Assembly (NCBI RefSeq): GCF_021538895.1
Contig: NZ_JADDRL010000039.1
Coordinates: 1-64,000, forward strand
Direction: 5' to 3'
Origin: Streptomyces olivochromogenes
GTDB taxonomy: Bacteria; Actinomycetota; Actinomycetes; Streptomycetales; Streptomycetaceae
DNA length: 64,000 nucleotides
The position numbers were made by a program, and so were the translations under genes. Below are positions 1 to 7,611 of the stretch, one piece after another. The notes under the pieces were generated by a model. It was not told the DNA's origin, searched no databases, and worked only from the letters and a program-made list of their open reading frames with translations. The stretch's first letter is position 1. Each line of letters starts with the position of its first letter.

Positions 1-529
1 ACCCAGGCCCCGATCGACCACGTCACTGCCGCGTCGCCCGCCGACAGCAACTGGACGCCCGAACCGCTGCGGAGCAACCGGAGAACGGGGTGGTCAACGG
101 CTGCTCTTTCTGGGCCTGCCGTGGCGAAGCCGAGCCGGTACAGGAAATTCCGAGCCAGCCTCGTGCGGCGGACCATCCCCGATCTGTTCGCGGACCCCGG
201 CGGCTGGAGCCACGCCCTCACCGTCCCCGGGGCCCGGGACATCGGCCTGGAGCGGGACAGCTTCGCCTGCAGAACCCGGGCTCGAGTCGGTCGGTCGACG
301 ATCGAACCCGATGTCGCCCGCTACCCCGTATGGATCTCCTCCGGTCGGATTCTCGAGCTGATCGCCTCCCCGCCGCCAGGCGTGGTCGACGGCGGGCAAG
401 CGACTTGGCCTGGTCGACCAGCCGCTCGTCCACCAGGCAGTCTCCGATCTCGCCGCCGGCCGTGAGGAGGCCCGCCGGTGTACTACGCCGAGCAGGCCCT
501 GCTCGGCGCCTCAGGTGGGTGGTCGGCTC
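1..529. other. Unassigned stretch upstream of a Tn3 remnant
   Basis: No convincing gene. Several overlapping frames are open because of high GC, but none gives a recognisable protein or a start with a ribosome binding site. The stretch leads into a transposase tail at about 530 and may be further scrambled mobile-element DNA. Confidence 0.4.
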
Positions 530-715
530 ATCGACGAATGTCGATGCCGCCCTCGCCCGGTTCCGCGCCGAGGGCCGCGAGATCAAGGATGAGGACGTGG
601 CCCGGCCGTCCCCGCTCAAGCACAGGAAAACCTGAACGTCCTGGACCGCTACAGCTTCACCGCCTTCGCACCGGCCGACGGAATCCTGCGCCCGCTGCGC
701 GATCCCGGGACCGCA
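530..715 (+). pseudogene. Tn3-family transposase, C-terminal remnant
   Basis: About 60 residues match the extreme C-terminus of Streptomyces Tn3-family TnpA. The run DAALARFRAEG, then IKDEDVAR and SPLKH, is in one frame. After position 630 the continuation NVLDRYSFTA and ILRPLRDP is in another, so an indel of about 2 bp near 628 breaks the gene. The catalytic DDE core is absent. No terminal inverted repeat was found nearby. Family assignment rests on the remembered C-terminal consensus (KHRNLNVLGRYSF). Confidence 0.7.
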
Positions 716-821
716 CTGTCTGGATCGCAGCTGGTGGCCCGAGCCAGGCGTCCCGGCTCACCGGGCACCGCCGCCCGGCCTTGGAGCAGGGCGGCGGGCG
801 GGTGGCGGAGTCGGTGAGTAT

Positions 822-1253
822 TCACGATGGCTGATGCTTGCCCTGGTAGCGCTCGGCGAGCCTGGCGAGGGCGACTGCGCCGAGGAGCAGTCCGAAGTCT
901 CGCAGCGCGATGTCGTAGTAGCCCGGGATGGTCAGCAGGTTGACGATGATGCCGGCGAGCCATCCGGCCACCAGCCAGCCTCCGAAGCGCGGCGCAAGGG
1001 CGACGGCGATGCCTGCCACGATCTCGATCACACCGACGGCATACATCGCGGCCTGGGCGCTGCCCGGGACGAGGTTGTTGATCCAGGGCGCGAGGTAGGC
1101 CGGCCAGTCCACGAGCAGGTTGGTGAACTTGTCCAGGCCGAACAGCACCGGGGCCACGGCGAATCCGGTGCGCAGGATCAGGAAGGCCTGGTAGCCCGGG
1201 TCTGCGAGCACAGCCCGCCGGGTGCGGGCGGACGTGATGGATGCGGACGACAT
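822..1253 (-). CDS. DoxX-family membrane protein
   Basis: A 143-residue integral membrane protein with four hydrophobic helices (about residues 25-45, 68-88, 92-108, 112-130) and the compact layout of the DoxX family. Members occur with oxidoreductases and thiol or redox-stress genes; the exact reaction is unknown for most actinobacterial members. The start is supported by an AGAAGGAGG ribosome binding site about 5 nt before the ATG. It is divergent from a cysteine-rich HTH regulator, with an imperfect palindrome in the intergenic space, so regulation by that neighbour is likely (inference). Confidence 0.85.
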   Translation of the reverse strand: MSSASITSARTRRAVLADPGYQAFLILRTGFAVAPVLFGLDKFTNLLVDWPAYLAPWINNLVPGSAQAAMYAVGVIEIVAGIAVALAPRFGGWLVAGWLAGIIVNLLTIPGYYDIALRDFGLLLGAVALARLAERYQGKHQPS

Positions 1254-1265
1254 GACACCCTCCTT

Positions 1266-1291
1266 CTATAGATAACTTTCATTAACGATAG
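1266..1291. promoter_or_regulatory. Imperfect palindrome between doxX-like gene and its regulator
   Basis: The sequence starts CTATAGATAAC and ends TTAACGATAG. Its half-sites share CTAT-n-G-n-TAA in inverted orientation around an AT-rich centre, which stands out in this GC-rich DNA. It lies just upstream of the DoxX ribosome binding site and is a candidate operator for the divergent regulator. Confidence 0.5.
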
Positions 1292-1308
1292 AAGCACCCC
1301 GCTCGTTC

Positions 1309-1336
1309 TTTAGTCAATGGCCATGGGTTTTACACT
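1309..1336 (+). promoter_or_regulatory. Candidate promoter of a leaderless regulator gene
   Basis: TTTAGT (1309-1314) and TACACT (1331-1336) are separated by 16 nt. The -10 lies 7 nt before a GTG at 1344, the geometry of leaderless actinobacterial transcripts. Confidence 0.4.
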
Positions 1337-1343
1337 GGTGTTC

Positions 1344-2015
1344 GTGGACCAGCCGAAGGAAGCACAAGACGCCGCCGTCTCCGCCGTCGCTGCTCTCGAC
1401 GAGCCGACGCGCAAAAGGTTGTACGAGCATGTCGTGCGCCAGCCGGGCCCGGTCAGCCGCGACGAAGCGGCAGCGGCTCTCGGCCTGGCGCGGCAGACTG
1501 CGGCGTTCCATCTGGACCGACTGGCCGACGAATCCCTGCTCGACGTCGTCTATGAGCGGCGCAGCGGGCGCGCAGGACCAGGCGCGGGCAGGCCGGCCAA
1601 GCTCTACCGACGTTCGGCGACGCAGGTGTACGTCAGCCTGCCGGAGCGGCACTACGAGATCGCCGGCGGACTGCTCGCCCAGGCCGTGGAGGAATCCGAG
1701 GCAACCGGTGAACCGGCGCGGACCGTGCTGCACCGCAAGGCCCAGGAGCTGGGAGATCGTTTGGGCAAGCAGGACGGTCCCGGTGTCGTCGACCTGCTGG
1801 AGCGGTACGGGTTCGAGCCGCGGCGCGAGGGCGACGCCATCGTTCTTGTCAACTGTCCGTTCCACACGCTCGCTCGTGAGCACACCGAGACGGTGTGCGG
1901 CATGAACCTCCACCTGCTGCGCGGTGTCCTTGAGGGCATGGGCGAGACCAGACTCGAAGCATGCCTGGCGCCCGACCCCGGCCGCTGCTGCGTCCGGCTG
2001 GAGCCGACCGCCTGA
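1344..2015 (+). CDS. SufR-like HTH transcriptional regulator with C-terminal cysteines
   Basis: A 223-residue DNA-binding regulator with an N-terminal winged helix (about residues 15-85, helix pair around VSRDEAAAALGLARQTAAFH). The C-terminal domain carries Cys171, Cys185, Cys207 and Cys215-216 in the arrangement C-x13-C-x21-C-x7-CC. SufR-type and related ArsR-like regulators use such cysteines to hold an Fe-S cluster and sense redox or iron state; that role is inferred. The frame is open from an ATG at 1317, but that ATG has no ribosome binding site and a good -10 (TACACT, 1331) lies inside it, so the GTG at 1344 is preferred. Divergent from the DoxX gene. Confidence 0.8.
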   Translation: MDQPKEAQDAAVSAVAALDEPTRKRLYEHVVRQPGPVSRDEAAAALGLARQTAAFHLDRLADESLLDVVYERRSGRAGPGAGRPAKLYRRSATQVYVSLPERHYEIAGGLLAQAVEESEATGEPARTVLHRKAQELGDRLGKQDGPGVVDLLERYGFEPRREGDAIVLVNCPFHTLAREHTETVCGMNLHLLRGVLEGMGETRLEACLAPDPGRCCVRLEPTA

Positions 2016-2261
2016 CCAGGCAAGAGGGACGTCCCACAGCCGGGCAGGACCTGCGGATGGGTGTTCCTCCTGGACCGTGCGGCCGCCCGCCGGGGTCGAT
2101 GTCCTGGTGACCGCCGGCTCGCCGCTGGGCAAACCGGTCTGCCCAACTGGGCAAGCCCGCTTGCCGGCGGAACCGGGGCCCCTGGCCGGCGGACCCCAGT
2201 CCACAAGCGACAGCACTGGGCCGAACAGGTGATGACGGCCGCCGGCGCCACGGCGGGACGC

Positions 2262-2474
2262 TCAGTCCTCCCACACCTCCGGACCGCCTCCGTGCCACTC
2301 GATCAGCGGCGAGTTCGCCACGTCCACCACGTCCAACCCCTCCAGGCCCGCACGCTCCAGGAACACCGCCAGATCATGCAGTCCGAACGCGGTGCCCAAC
2401 GTCTCGCTGTCGACCTGGACACGCCGGCCACCACCCCCAACGGGCGGGAACACGATCACACGACGCTCAGCCAT
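2262..2474 (-). CDS. Small conserved hypothetical protein
   Basis: A 70-residue protein of unknown function, basic at the N-terminus (AERRVIVFPP) and acidic/glycine-rich at the C-terminus (WHGGGPEVWED). It resembles a small conserved protein common in Streptomyces, recalled from the pattern rather than searched. The start is the ATG with GAGG about 4 nt upstream; the frame stays open further upstream but without a better start. It has no membrane segment and no cysteines. It is convergent with nothing and divergent from the cold shock gene. Confidence 0.6.
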   Translation of the reverse strand: MAERRVIVFPPVGGGGRRVQVDSETLGTAFGLHDLAVFLERAGLEGLDVVDVANSPLIEWHGGGPEVWED

Positions 2475-2637
2475 AACCTCAGCCTCGCCCAGCCCCAGGC
2501 GAAGTGCATTTGGGAGACCGCTCCAGCCACGACCGGGCGCCGCCCCACAAATCACGTTGCCTCCGTGATTCTCTGTGGCCGACCGGCACCAGTCGGTGTA
2601 ACGTCGTGATCAGCAGTCGTGGTTCCGAAGTCCCGTT

Positions 2638-2666
2638 CGCCCGTGATCGCCATCACGGGCGTTTTT
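2638..2666 (+). terminator. Terminator-like hairpin in the leader of the cold shock gene
   Basis: A perfect 10-bp stem (CGCCCGTGAT / ATCACGGGCG) with a 4-nt loop is followed by five T. It lies about 90 nt before the cold shock start codon, with no plus-strand gene ending upstream, so it may act as an attenuator in a long 5' leader. Confidence 0.6.
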
Positions 2667-2757
2667 GCTGTTCAACGCCTCTCCGGACCAGGGCGATCAC
2701 CTCCGGATCCCGCACGGTGCGGGACCCGATACAAGTCCCCTCGAAGGAGACAGACAC

Positions 2758-2961
2758 ATGGCCAAGGGCACTGTGAAGTGGTTCAACGCGGAAAAGGGCT
2801 TCGGCTTCATCGAGCAGGAAGGCGGCGGCCCCGACGTCTTCGCCCACTACTCGAACATCGCCACCCAGGGCTTCCGCGAGCTCCAGGAAGGCCAGAAGGT
2901 CGAGTTCGACATCACGCAGGGCCAGAAGGGCCCGCAGGCGGAGAACATCCGCCCCGTGTAA
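2758..2961 (+). CDS. Cold shock protein (CspA family)
   Basis: A 67-residue single OB-fold protein that binds single-stranded RNA/DNA and acts as an RNA chaperone in the cytoplasm. RNP1 is GFGFIEQ (residues 14-20) and RNP2 is DVFAHYS, both complete; the N-terminus TVKWFNAEKG is canonical. AAGGAGA (2744-2750) precedes the ATG by 7 nt. The upstream leader carries a terminator-like hairpin and the downstream side a strong stem-loop, so the gene is probably a monocistronic unit controlled at the RNA level (inference). Confidence 0.95.
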   Translation: MAKGTVKWFNAEKGFGFIEQEGGGPDVFAHYSNIATQGFRELQEGQKVEFDITQGQKGPQAENIRPV

Positions 2962-2975
2962 TCACCGGACACGAA

Positions 2976-3010
2976 GAAGCCCCAGCCATGCACCCACCGG
3001 CTGGGGCTTC
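2976..3010 (+). terminator. Stem-loop terminator after the cold shock gene
   Basis: A perfect 12-bp stem GAAGCCCCAGCC / GGCTGGGGCTTC with an 11-nt loop begins 14 nt after the stop codon. The T-run is poor, as is usual in Streptomyces. Confidence 0.8.
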
Positions 3011-3021
3011 ATCCGTCCTAC

Positions 3022-3340
3022 CCACCCCCGACGGCGGGAGGCTTCCGACGCTCCACTGTGACCGTCACGGTGATTCCGCCGACGCCCGCGCTGGCCTGGT
3101 GGGGACCGCAGGCGGTGGCGCTCTTGCCGACCCACAGCCGCACAGGGACACCGACGGACTAACTTCCGCCGGCCCGCGGGCTGGCGACGTCCGGCCCCTC
3201 CAAGAGCATCCCGTCCACGACCTGTTGCGCCAAAACCCGCGCATCGACCGCTGCGGCAGGAGCAGCGGCCGACCAGAACGTCTCGAACGGCAGCTCGCCC
3301 TCAACCGCCGGCAGCGGCCGCCCCGGCCACACTTCCCTCC
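3022..3340 (-). pseudogene. Remnant of a Streptomyces exported ATP/GTP-binding-annotated protein
   Basis: Read on the minus strand, the segments DARVLAQQVVDGM, LEGPDVASPRAGG and, after a frame change, VPVRLWVGKSATACGP and ASAGVGGITVTVTV follow the order of a common Streptomyces exported family (remembered pattern AVDSMRLTGPDVASPR, then VPMWMWV, then GGVTVTATAKV). Termini are missing and one indel separates the halves, so it is non-functional. At its 5' side it runs directly into a fragment homologous to the LysR gene at 10096. Confidence 0.5.
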
Positions 3341-3490
3341 TCCAGCAGCGCGTCGAGCGCGGCGAGCAGATTCAAATCCAATTGCATGTGAGACCCCGAC
3401 GCCGTATGCGATCGCCGTCCGGAAGCAGGTGCACGAGCTGCTGCACCAGGTCCAGGAGGTGCTGGCACCGAGTGAACTCGATCTGGTACA
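3340..3490. pseudogene. Scrambled partial copy of the LysR gene at 10096
   Basis: Positions 3340-3393 are the reverse complement of about 10089-10142 (start codon region of the LysR gene). Positions 3392-3486 match about 10266-10363 in direct orientation with a handful of substitutions and one 3-nt deletion. Two pieces of one gene therefore lie back to back in opposite orientation, so neither can encode a regulator. This indicates an inversion or recombination event between related loci. Confidence 0.8.
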
Positions 3491-3499
3491 GGACGATGC

Positions 3500-4089
3500 C
3501 GTCATTTGGCATCGACATCGGCACCTCTGCTGATCACCAACTGCCTCCGGAACCAGTCGGCCAACGCTGTTCCTGGAGATCGACGAAGTCACGCACGAGT
3601 TCACCGCTCGGGGCCGCCAGTCCGGCCAAATGAGAGCCGGCGCTGGAGTCCATCAGGTCGTCGACGGCATTGGCGATGGCGCCCTCGGCAACGTGTTCGC
3701 GATCCAGCGGATCACCGCGGAGATAACGTTCGTCAGCTCACCACCGACAACCGCACCTTGGAGAAACGCCTGAAGGCCGCTCGCTCCAACCTGCGCTTCC
3801 AAGACCACCGCGTCGCCGGCCTGGAGGCCAAACTCGTCGATCCGACCGCGATCACTAGACCTCGACGCTCCACTTTGTCCGAACCTGCGGCCTGGCCACC
3901 GGACCCGGCGGCCAGGCCGTATCGGCGAACGACCGGTTCGCGGCACGAGAGTGCGTTCGGCGGTCGCGTGCTCAGCGGCATGACAGGGCGTTTCTGATCG
4001 GCTGGCCGACGACGATCTCTCTTGCCTGCGGCTTGATCGACTTGTGTTCTGGAACGGTGAGCGCGTACCGGTCATCAGCGACGGCGAAT
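3500..4089. other. Gene-poor stretch with a possible Tn554-type accessory remnant
   Basis: No intact gene. Around 3736-3840 the plus strand reads RTLEKRLKAARSNLRFQDHR and VAGLEAKLVDP, resembling the coiled-coil tail of DUF6262 proteins that accompany Tn554-type recombinases. Another open frame at 3570-3760 (GRQSGQMRAGAGVHQVVDG) is not recognised. Both look like debris. Confidence 0.4.
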
Positions 4090-4971
4090 TCACGAGCTGA
4101 TCCATTGGCGGGACCGGGCGAGTGCGGTGGCGGAAAGCTTGCCGCGTGGTGCGGCGGCGTCCGCGGTGCCCAGGCACTGTCCACCGTCGAACAGTCCCAG
4201 TTCGTAGTGCACGGTGTGCTCGTCGTGTCCGCTGACGGCGATCCCGATGTCGTAGGAGCGAGGGTGAAGGACTTCGCCGAGGTAGGTCACGCGGTAGCGC
4301 CAAGGGAGGTACCGGGGGAGCTTCCTGGCAGCGTCGTCTCCCAGCAGACGGTGTGCATAAGACGCGATCGCCTCGTCGTACCAGCCCAGTTGGGCGATGT
4401 AGTTGACGTGCCGGTTGAGGTCGACGTCCCCGACGCGGCTGTGGACGGTGGCAGCGGCTGGGTAGTACTGCCGCTCGCGGCGACGCGGGTCGGGTTTCGA
4501 CGCGACTGCTGCACTGGTTTGAGGCAGTTGCAGCTCCTCAAGGTCGGCGCGCAGTTCGTCCGGCAAGGTGATCGGCCCGGACTTGTCGGCGAGGACGATG
4601 GTGGCCTCAGCCGTGGCGACGAGGTGCCCGTCGACGAACATGCCTTGACCGTAAGTGTACGAGGACCGTCCGATCGCGCGGATACCGGTGCCGATCCGGA
4701 CGGTCGCGCCGACTTTGCCGAACGCCGTCTGCCGTTCAACATGCTGGCCGACAAACAGGATCTGGTACGGGTTGAACCCGCCGTCAGCCGTGAGCTTGTC
4801 GAAGCGCGAGAAGCGCAGGCCAACCCGGGGATGCTCGAACAGACGCGACAACGCCACCGTGCTTGTCGTGCCGTCCGGTGCGAGGTCGCCGAACCGTTGC
4901 ACCACCTGCTGGTGGTCAGGAAAGTCGTCCTCGGCCAGTAGCACGGCGTTGGACCGCTCGTCGATGGTCAA
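4090..4971 (-). CDS. Acyl-ACP thioesterase-like double-hotdog protein
   Basis: A 293-residue protein in the fold of acyl-ACP or 4-hydroxybenzoyl-CoA thioesterases, which hydrolyse acyl thioesters in the cytoplasm. Two hotdog halves are visible: residues 1-150 (NPYQILFVGQHVERQ, then YTYGQGMFVDGHLV) and 165-290 with the signature VGDVDLNRHVNYIAQLGWYDEA. The start is a TTG with GGAAGGA 8 nt upstream. It lies 22 nt after the stop of a truncated P450 and follows a flavin monooxygenase, so it was probably part of a tailoring operon. The substrate is unknown. Confidence 0.75.
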   Translation of the reverse strand: MTIDERSNAVLLAEDDFPDHQQVVQRFGDLAPDGTTSTVALSRLFEHPRVGLRFSRFDKLTADGGFNPYQILFVGQHVERQTAFGKVGATVRIGTGIRAIGRSSYTYGQGMFVDGHLVATAEATIVLADKSGPITLPDELRADLEELQLPQTSAAVASKPDPRRRERQYYPAAATVHSRVGDVDLNRHVNYIAQLGWYDEAIASYAHRLLGDDAARKLPRYLPWRYRVTYLGEVLHPRSYDIGIAVSGHDEHTVHYELGLFDGGQCLGTADAAAPRGKLSATALARSRQWISS

Positions 4972-4992
4972 CGGTTGTTCCTTCCAGGATGG

Positions 4993-5485
4993 TCACCAGG
5001 TTATGGACAGGGATCGCAGACCGTAGATCAGTGCACGGTGCTTGAAGGCGGGTCTGGCGGCGGGGTCGGCGAGGCGCAACCCGGGGAACCGCTGCAGCAA
5101 TGCCGCAAGCGCCAGCTGTAGTTCGAGGCGAGCCAAAGTCGCGCCGAGGCAGTGGTGGATGCCATGGCCGAAGGCAACATGCGGACAGCGGCCACGGGTG
5201 ACGTCGAGGTCGTCTCCGTCATCCAGCAGCGCCGGATCGCGGTTCGCCGCGGGCAACGAGGTAACCACGTGTTCGCCACGCCGGACCAGGTGCCCGCCGA
5301 TGGTGGTGTCCTCGACAGCTACCCGGACGAAGCCGGCGTGCAGGACCGAGGTGAAGCGCGGCAACTCCTCCACCGCGTCTTCGACCGCTCTCGGATCGTC
5401 GCGCACCAGCGCGAGCTGGTCGGGGTGGCGCAGCAACGCGAGCGTTCCGAGTGAGATCACGTTCGCAGTGGTCTCGTGGCGGGGC
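4993..5485 (-). pseudogene. Cytochrome P450, C-terminal half only
   Basis: Only the part from helix I onward remains: HETTANVISLGTLALL, an EELPR segment matching the ExxR helix, and the haem-binding loop FGHGIHHCLGA with its cysteine. The first roughly 230 residues are missing: the frame begins at the stop codon of the flavin monooxygenase immediately upstream, as if a deletion joined the two genes. The remaining 155-160 residues contain the haem ligand but no substrate-binding N-terminal half, so it is almost certainly inactive. Confidence 0.8.
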
Positions 5486-6619
5486 TCACTCGGTCGGTTC
5501 CTGGCCGGTGAGCAGGTCGAGCAGGCTGGCGGGGGCGTTGTCGCCGAAGATCAGCTGGTGGTTCTTGTCGGATTCGGCGGCGAACTGGGCACTGCGGGGA
5601 AAAAGGGCCTGCTCGTACTCTGCCAGGGCGGCTTCGATGTCGTCGGGATGTGCGGCGATGGCTTTGCCGAGTTCGGCGCCGTCGAACATGGCGAGGTTGG
5701 CGCCCTCCCCGGCGAACGGTGACATGAGGTGGGCGGCGTCGCCCAGCAGCGTCACTCCGGGAACGCGGTCCCAGCGGTGGCCGATCGGCAGGGCGCTGAT
5801 CGGGCGCGGGGCGAGGGCGGTTTCCCCGTCAGTGATGAGTGCGGTGAGTTCAGGCGCCCATCCGGCGAATTCTGCCGCGACCTGGGCCGCCGCCGTTTCG
5901 GGACTGGCGAGGACGGCGGCGATCCAGTCCTGCGGTTTATTGAGCGCGACGTAGGTGTGCAGAACGGCGTCGGCCTCTCGGTGGCCAAGGATCCCCTTGC
6001 CGGCCGTGACGGCGAACAGGGAACCGTCGCCTGCGGCCTTGGCCGCTGCGGGGTGGCGCTGGTCGGCGTCGTACAGGTAGGTCTCGATGAACGACGTGCC
6101 GACGTACTCGGGCTTCGCGTCGGAGAGCAGCGGCCGGACCCTCGACCAGGCGCCGTCCGCGCCCACGAGGAGGCCGGTCGTCACGGTCGGCCCGTCGGCG
6201 AACCTCAGCTCGTGCCTTCCGTCTCCGAGAGGGCGGACACTGGTGACTTTGTGTCCCCACTGGATCATCTCGCCGGGCAGCGAGTTGAGCAGGATCCGAC
6301 GCAGGTCTCCGCGGAGCACCTCGGGGCGCCCGCCCGTGCCGTCGTCGGGCTGGTCGAGCAGGACCGCGCCGTGCTGGTCGAGCACACGCACGGCCTCGCC
6401 GCCTTCGTGGATGATCGCGCGGAACTCGTCGGTGAGGCCGGCCGCTTCGAGGGCGAGCTGCCCGTTGTACTCGTGGATGTCGAGCTGGCCGCCCTGCGTG
6501 CGGGCGTCCGCCGATGTCTCGGCTTCGTAGATGGTCGCGGGGATGCCGTGCAGGTGCAGGACCCGGGCGAGGGTCAGGCCGCCGAGCCCGGCGCCGATGA
6601 TCGTGACGGGAGTGGTCAT
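5486..6619 (-). CDS. FAD-dependent monooxygenase, TetX-like
   Basis: A 377-residue class A flavoprotein monooxygenase that would hydroxylate an aromatic or polyketide-like substrate with NADPH and O2. It has GAGLGG for FAD (residues 9-14), ARTQGGQLDIH, and GDAAHLMSPFAGEGAN (about 293-308) contacting FAD. Spacing and the C-terminal helix follow the tetracycline-inactivating TetX group more closely than PHBH. It is divergent from a TetR gene over a perfect spaced palindrome, so it is probably substrate-induced. Tetracycline activity is possible but not shown; many TetX-like proteins have other substrates. Confidence 0.85.
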   Translation of the reverse strand: MTTPVTIIGAGLGGLTLARVLHLHGIPATIYEAETSADARTQGGQLDIHEYNGQLALEAAGLTDEFRAIIHEGGEAVRVLDQHGAVLLDQPDDGTGGRPEVLRGDLRRILLNSLPGEMIQWGHKVTSVRPLGDGRHELRFADGPTVTTGLLVGADGAWSRVRPLLSDAKPEYVGTSFIETYLYDADQRHPAAAKAAGDGSLFAVTAGKGILGHREADAVLHTYVALNKPQDWIAAVLASPETAAAQVAAEFAGWAPELTALITDGETALAPRPISALPIGHRWDRVPGVTLLGDAAHLMSPFAGEGANLAMFDGAELGKAIAAHPDDIEAALAEYEQALFPRSAQFAAESDKNHQLIFGDNAPASLLDLLTGQEPTE

Positions 6620-6661
6620 GGTGGTTTCCCTTTCGGCTGGACACGCTCTACTCGGATACAG

Positions 6662-6702
6662 TGTTCGCAGTAATGGCGCTTACGATAGCACTACTGCGAA
6701 CA
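6662..6702. promoter_or_regulatory. Spaced palindromic operator for the TetR/monooxygenase pair
   Basis: Perfect 11-bp arms TGTTCGCAGTA (6662-6672) and TACTGCGAACA (6692-6702) flank a 19-nt spacer. A further partial half-site (GCGCAGTAGCG) follows toward the TetR start. It lies in the 112-nt divergent intergenic region and fits a TetR operator. Confidence 0.75.
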
Positions 6703-6731
6703 GTGAGCGCAGTAGCGAGGAGGGAAACCCG

Positions 6732-7460
6732 ATGGACGACGCTCACACGGTGGTCTGGAACCGGCCGGAGCGGGCCGCGAAAGGCCCCGCACCCTCACGC
6801 ACCCGGGCGGAGATCACCGCCGCCGCCATCGCGATCGCCGACGCCGAGGGCATCGAGGCACTGTCCATGCGGCGCGTCGCCAAGGAACTGGGAACGGGCA
6901 CGGCCTCGCTCTACCGCTACCTGGCTTCCAAAGACGACCTGCTCGACCTCATGCTCGACGCCGTAGTGGCCGAAGACGGCGGGCTGCCTGCCCCTACCGG
7001 CGACTGGCGCGGCGACTTGCGGACACTGGCCCATCGCTCCCGGGCCACCATCCACCGGCATCCCTGGATGGCCTCCATCGCGGCAGGGCGCCCATCCCTT
7101 GGGCCGAACTCCCTCGATGCCACCGAACACGCACTCGCCGCCCTCGATCCCCTCGGCTTCGACATCGACGTCATGATCACCGTCGTCGACACACTGCATG
7201 CCTTCGTCCGCGGCTACGCCATCGGCGAGCTCGCCCAACAGGAAGCCGTCCGGCGCTCCGGAGTCGGCATCCAGCAATGGATGGACGCCCACGCGCCCTA
7301 CCTTGACAAAGTCGTCAAGGCCGGGCGCCATCCACTCCTCGCCCGGGTCATTCGTGATGCCGAACTTCCCCACGCGGCCGACGGCGCCGAGCGCGGTTTC
7401 CAACTGGGACTCGAACGACTCCTCGACGGATGGGAGGCCAACCTCCCCATCCGGCCCTGA
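6732..7460 (+). CDS. TetR-family regulator
   Basis: A 242-residue one-component repressor. The N-terminal HTH (about residues 25-70) contains TAAAIAIADAEGIEALSMRR and GTGTASLYRYLASKDDLLDL. The C-terminal ligand-binding domain is of the tetracycline-repressor C-terminal type (about 90-230). The start is the ATG after a GGAGG at 6718; the open frame extends upstream into the operator region without a better start. It is divergent from the TetX-like gene and probably represses it and itself through the 6662-6702 palindrome (inference). Confidence 0.9.
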   Translation: MDDAHTVVWNRPERAAKGPAPSRTRAEITAAAIAIADAEGIEALSMRRVAKELGTGTASLYRYLASKDDLLDLMLDAVVAEDGGLPAPTGDWRGDLRTLAHRSRATIHRHPWMASIAAGRPSLGPNSLDATEHALAALDPLGFDIDVMITVVDTLHAFVRGYAIGELAQQEAVRRSGVGIQQWMDAHAPYLDKVVKAGRHPLLARVIRDAELPHAADGAERGFQLGLERLLDGWEANLPIRP

Positions 7461-7611
7461 CGATTCGACAGCGCCCACTGGGGGTTCATCGGGGAACTCT
7501 GCAGCCCGACGTCGGCCTCCGCACGCGCCGGATCCCCGACGCAGCACGATTCCCAGAAACACCCTCTGCCCGGACAAGATCAAGAACGTGACCCCGGACT
7601 GGCAGGTGATG

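Noticed and set aside
3570..3760. Open plus-strand frame with LFLEIDEVTHEFTARG
   Set aside because: It has no start, no recognised family and sits between remnants; kept only as a note in the gap entry.
4090..7460. Natural-product gene cluster (monooxygenase, P450, thioesterase, TetR)
   Set aside because: No PKS, NRPS, terpene or other core enzyme is present and the P450 is truncated; a resistance or catabolic remnant fits better.
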